In this document: positions 13,371 to 13,720 of the stretch, in pieces
Layout of the letters: the number at the start of each line of letters is the position of its first letter
Numbering within the stretch: the first letter of the stretch is position 1
Origin: JANQLU01 sp964434955
GTDB taxonomy: Bacteria > Planctomycetota > Planctomycetia > Pirellulales > Pirellulaceae
Direction: 5' to 3'
DNA length: 13,720 nucleotides
Assembly: GCA_964434955.1 (NCBI GenBank)
Contig: CAYSXI010000146.1
Location: 1-13,720 of the forward strand
Notes under the pieces: generated by a model
What the model was told of the DNA's origin: nothing
The model's input: the letters and a program-made list of their open reading frames with translations, nothing else
The model's database searches: none
Translations under genes and position numbers: made by a program

Positions 13371-13720
13371 CCAATACAAGCACGAAGCGCCTGACTGCCG
13401 ATCGTCACACCCATACCAGCGCCAATACAAGCACGAAGCGCCAGCGAGTGATTCGACCGCGCACCCAATCGCGTCGCGAACCCGCTGAACCCACAAGCCC
13501 TGCAATGCCGAATTGCCACCGCCTAACTCCCGGATCGTCACACCCATACCAGCGCCAATACAAGCACGAAGCGCCAGCGAGTGATTCGACCGCGCACCCA
13601 ATCGCGTCGCGAACCCGCTGAACCCACAAGCCCTGCAATGCCGAATTGCCACCGCCTAACTCCCGGATCGTCACACCCATACCAGCGCCAATACAAGCAC
13701 GAAGCGCCAGCGAGTGATTC
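13371..13720 (+). repeat. Tandem repeat array B, 133-bp period, running off the window
   Basis: Full copies at 13421-13553 and 13554-13686 appear identical base for base, and a third starts at 13687 and is cut by the window end after its core. Each begins gccaatacaagcacgaagcg, continues ccagcgagtgattc, then a GC-rich segment (accgcgcacccaatcgcg, gaacccgctgaacccac), and ends ctcccggatcgtcacaccca. The core lies at 13423-13454, 13556-13587 and 13689-13720. An incomplete copy (13371-13420) retains the first 19 nt of the core and the last ~30 nt of the unit, with about 82 bp missing between; the breakpoint is at a shared cgcc, suggesting slippage. The core is the same as in array A, but the flanking sequence is unrelated. 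This is not a CRISPR: the whole period is repeated and no variable spacers exist. Confidence 0.92.

Larger units (their letters stand above)
13289..13720. other. Gene-free right edge occupied by repeats
   Basis: After the last gene there is no credible coding sequence up to the window end. The stretch holds a short hairpin, a strongly degraded repeat-like piece (13312-13347, ctcccgatcgtc...gcgcgattc), a truncated repeat copy (13371-13420), and then the 133-bp array. Minus-strand open frames across it (for example 13209-13652) are by-products of the repeats: the period of 133 shifts the frame in each copy. Confidence 0.75.

Noticed and set aside
13209..13680. Long minus-strand open frames with repeated peptide motifs such as SLALRACIGAG and GGGNSALQGLWVQR
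   Set aside because: They arise from the tandem repeat. The 133-bp period is not a multiple of three, so the same DNA is read in a different frame in each copy, and one frame overlaps the end of the real 679-residue gene. Similar peptides come from array A on its minus strand.
13371..13720. CRISPR array
   Set aside because: The repeated part is the whole 133-bp unit, without variable spacers, and no cas gene is in view. The same holds for the 103-bp array.

Overview
The window looks like a chromosomal segment of a planctomycete, most likely a Pirellulaceae (Rhodopirellula/Blastopirellula-like) bacterium. This is inferred from several things together: the start of a secreted propeller/heme-binding dehydrogenase of the planctomycete type, a DUF1570-type HExxH protein, a deoxyhypusine-synthase-like protein, a planctomycete HEAT-like module inside a large secreted protein, moderate GC, and a dispersed 'caagcacgaagcgc.agcgagtg' intergenic repeat. 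I see no phage, plasmid, transposase, CRISPR, tRNA or rRNA feature.

Layout: (1) 1-580, minus strand: 5' part of an exported propeller/dehydrogenase protein that runs off the left edge. (2) 745-1578, minus: helical protein of unknown function. (3) 1840-2835, plus: deoxyhypusine-synthase-like protein with Gly where true DHS has its catalytic Lys. (4) 2836-3345: gene-free gap with a 103-bp tandem repeat (three copies). (5) 3346-4206, minus: LOG-family nucleotide phosphoribohydrolase, behind (6) 4327-6213, minus: a long UbiD-type prFMN decarboxylase, with a palindromic hairpin between them. (7) 6386-7837, plus: leucyl aminopeptidase PepA with all catalytic residues. (8) 7838-8194: gene-free gap with one degenerate copy of the repeat core. 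(9) 8195-8935 and 8972-10867, minus: class I methyltransferase downstream of a secreted DUF1570-like metallopeptidase-fold protein, 36 bp apart and probably co-transcribed. (10) 10868-11248: divergent regulatory region with two dyads and a possible promoter. (11) 11249-13288, plus: large exported protein with the same domain at both ends. (12) 13289-13720: start of a second tandem array, period 133 bp, running off the right edge.

Most genes are independent housekeeping or family-level genes and do not form one obvious pathway. The most interesting points are structural. The shared repeat core lies in both fully visible convergent intergenic gaps and after the last plus-strand gene, always in the same orientation, and is absent from the divergent gaps. 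The 679-residue protein has an internal domain duplication, the UbiD homologue seems to carry a second copy of its C-terminal domain, and the DHS-like enzyme lacks the canonical lysine.
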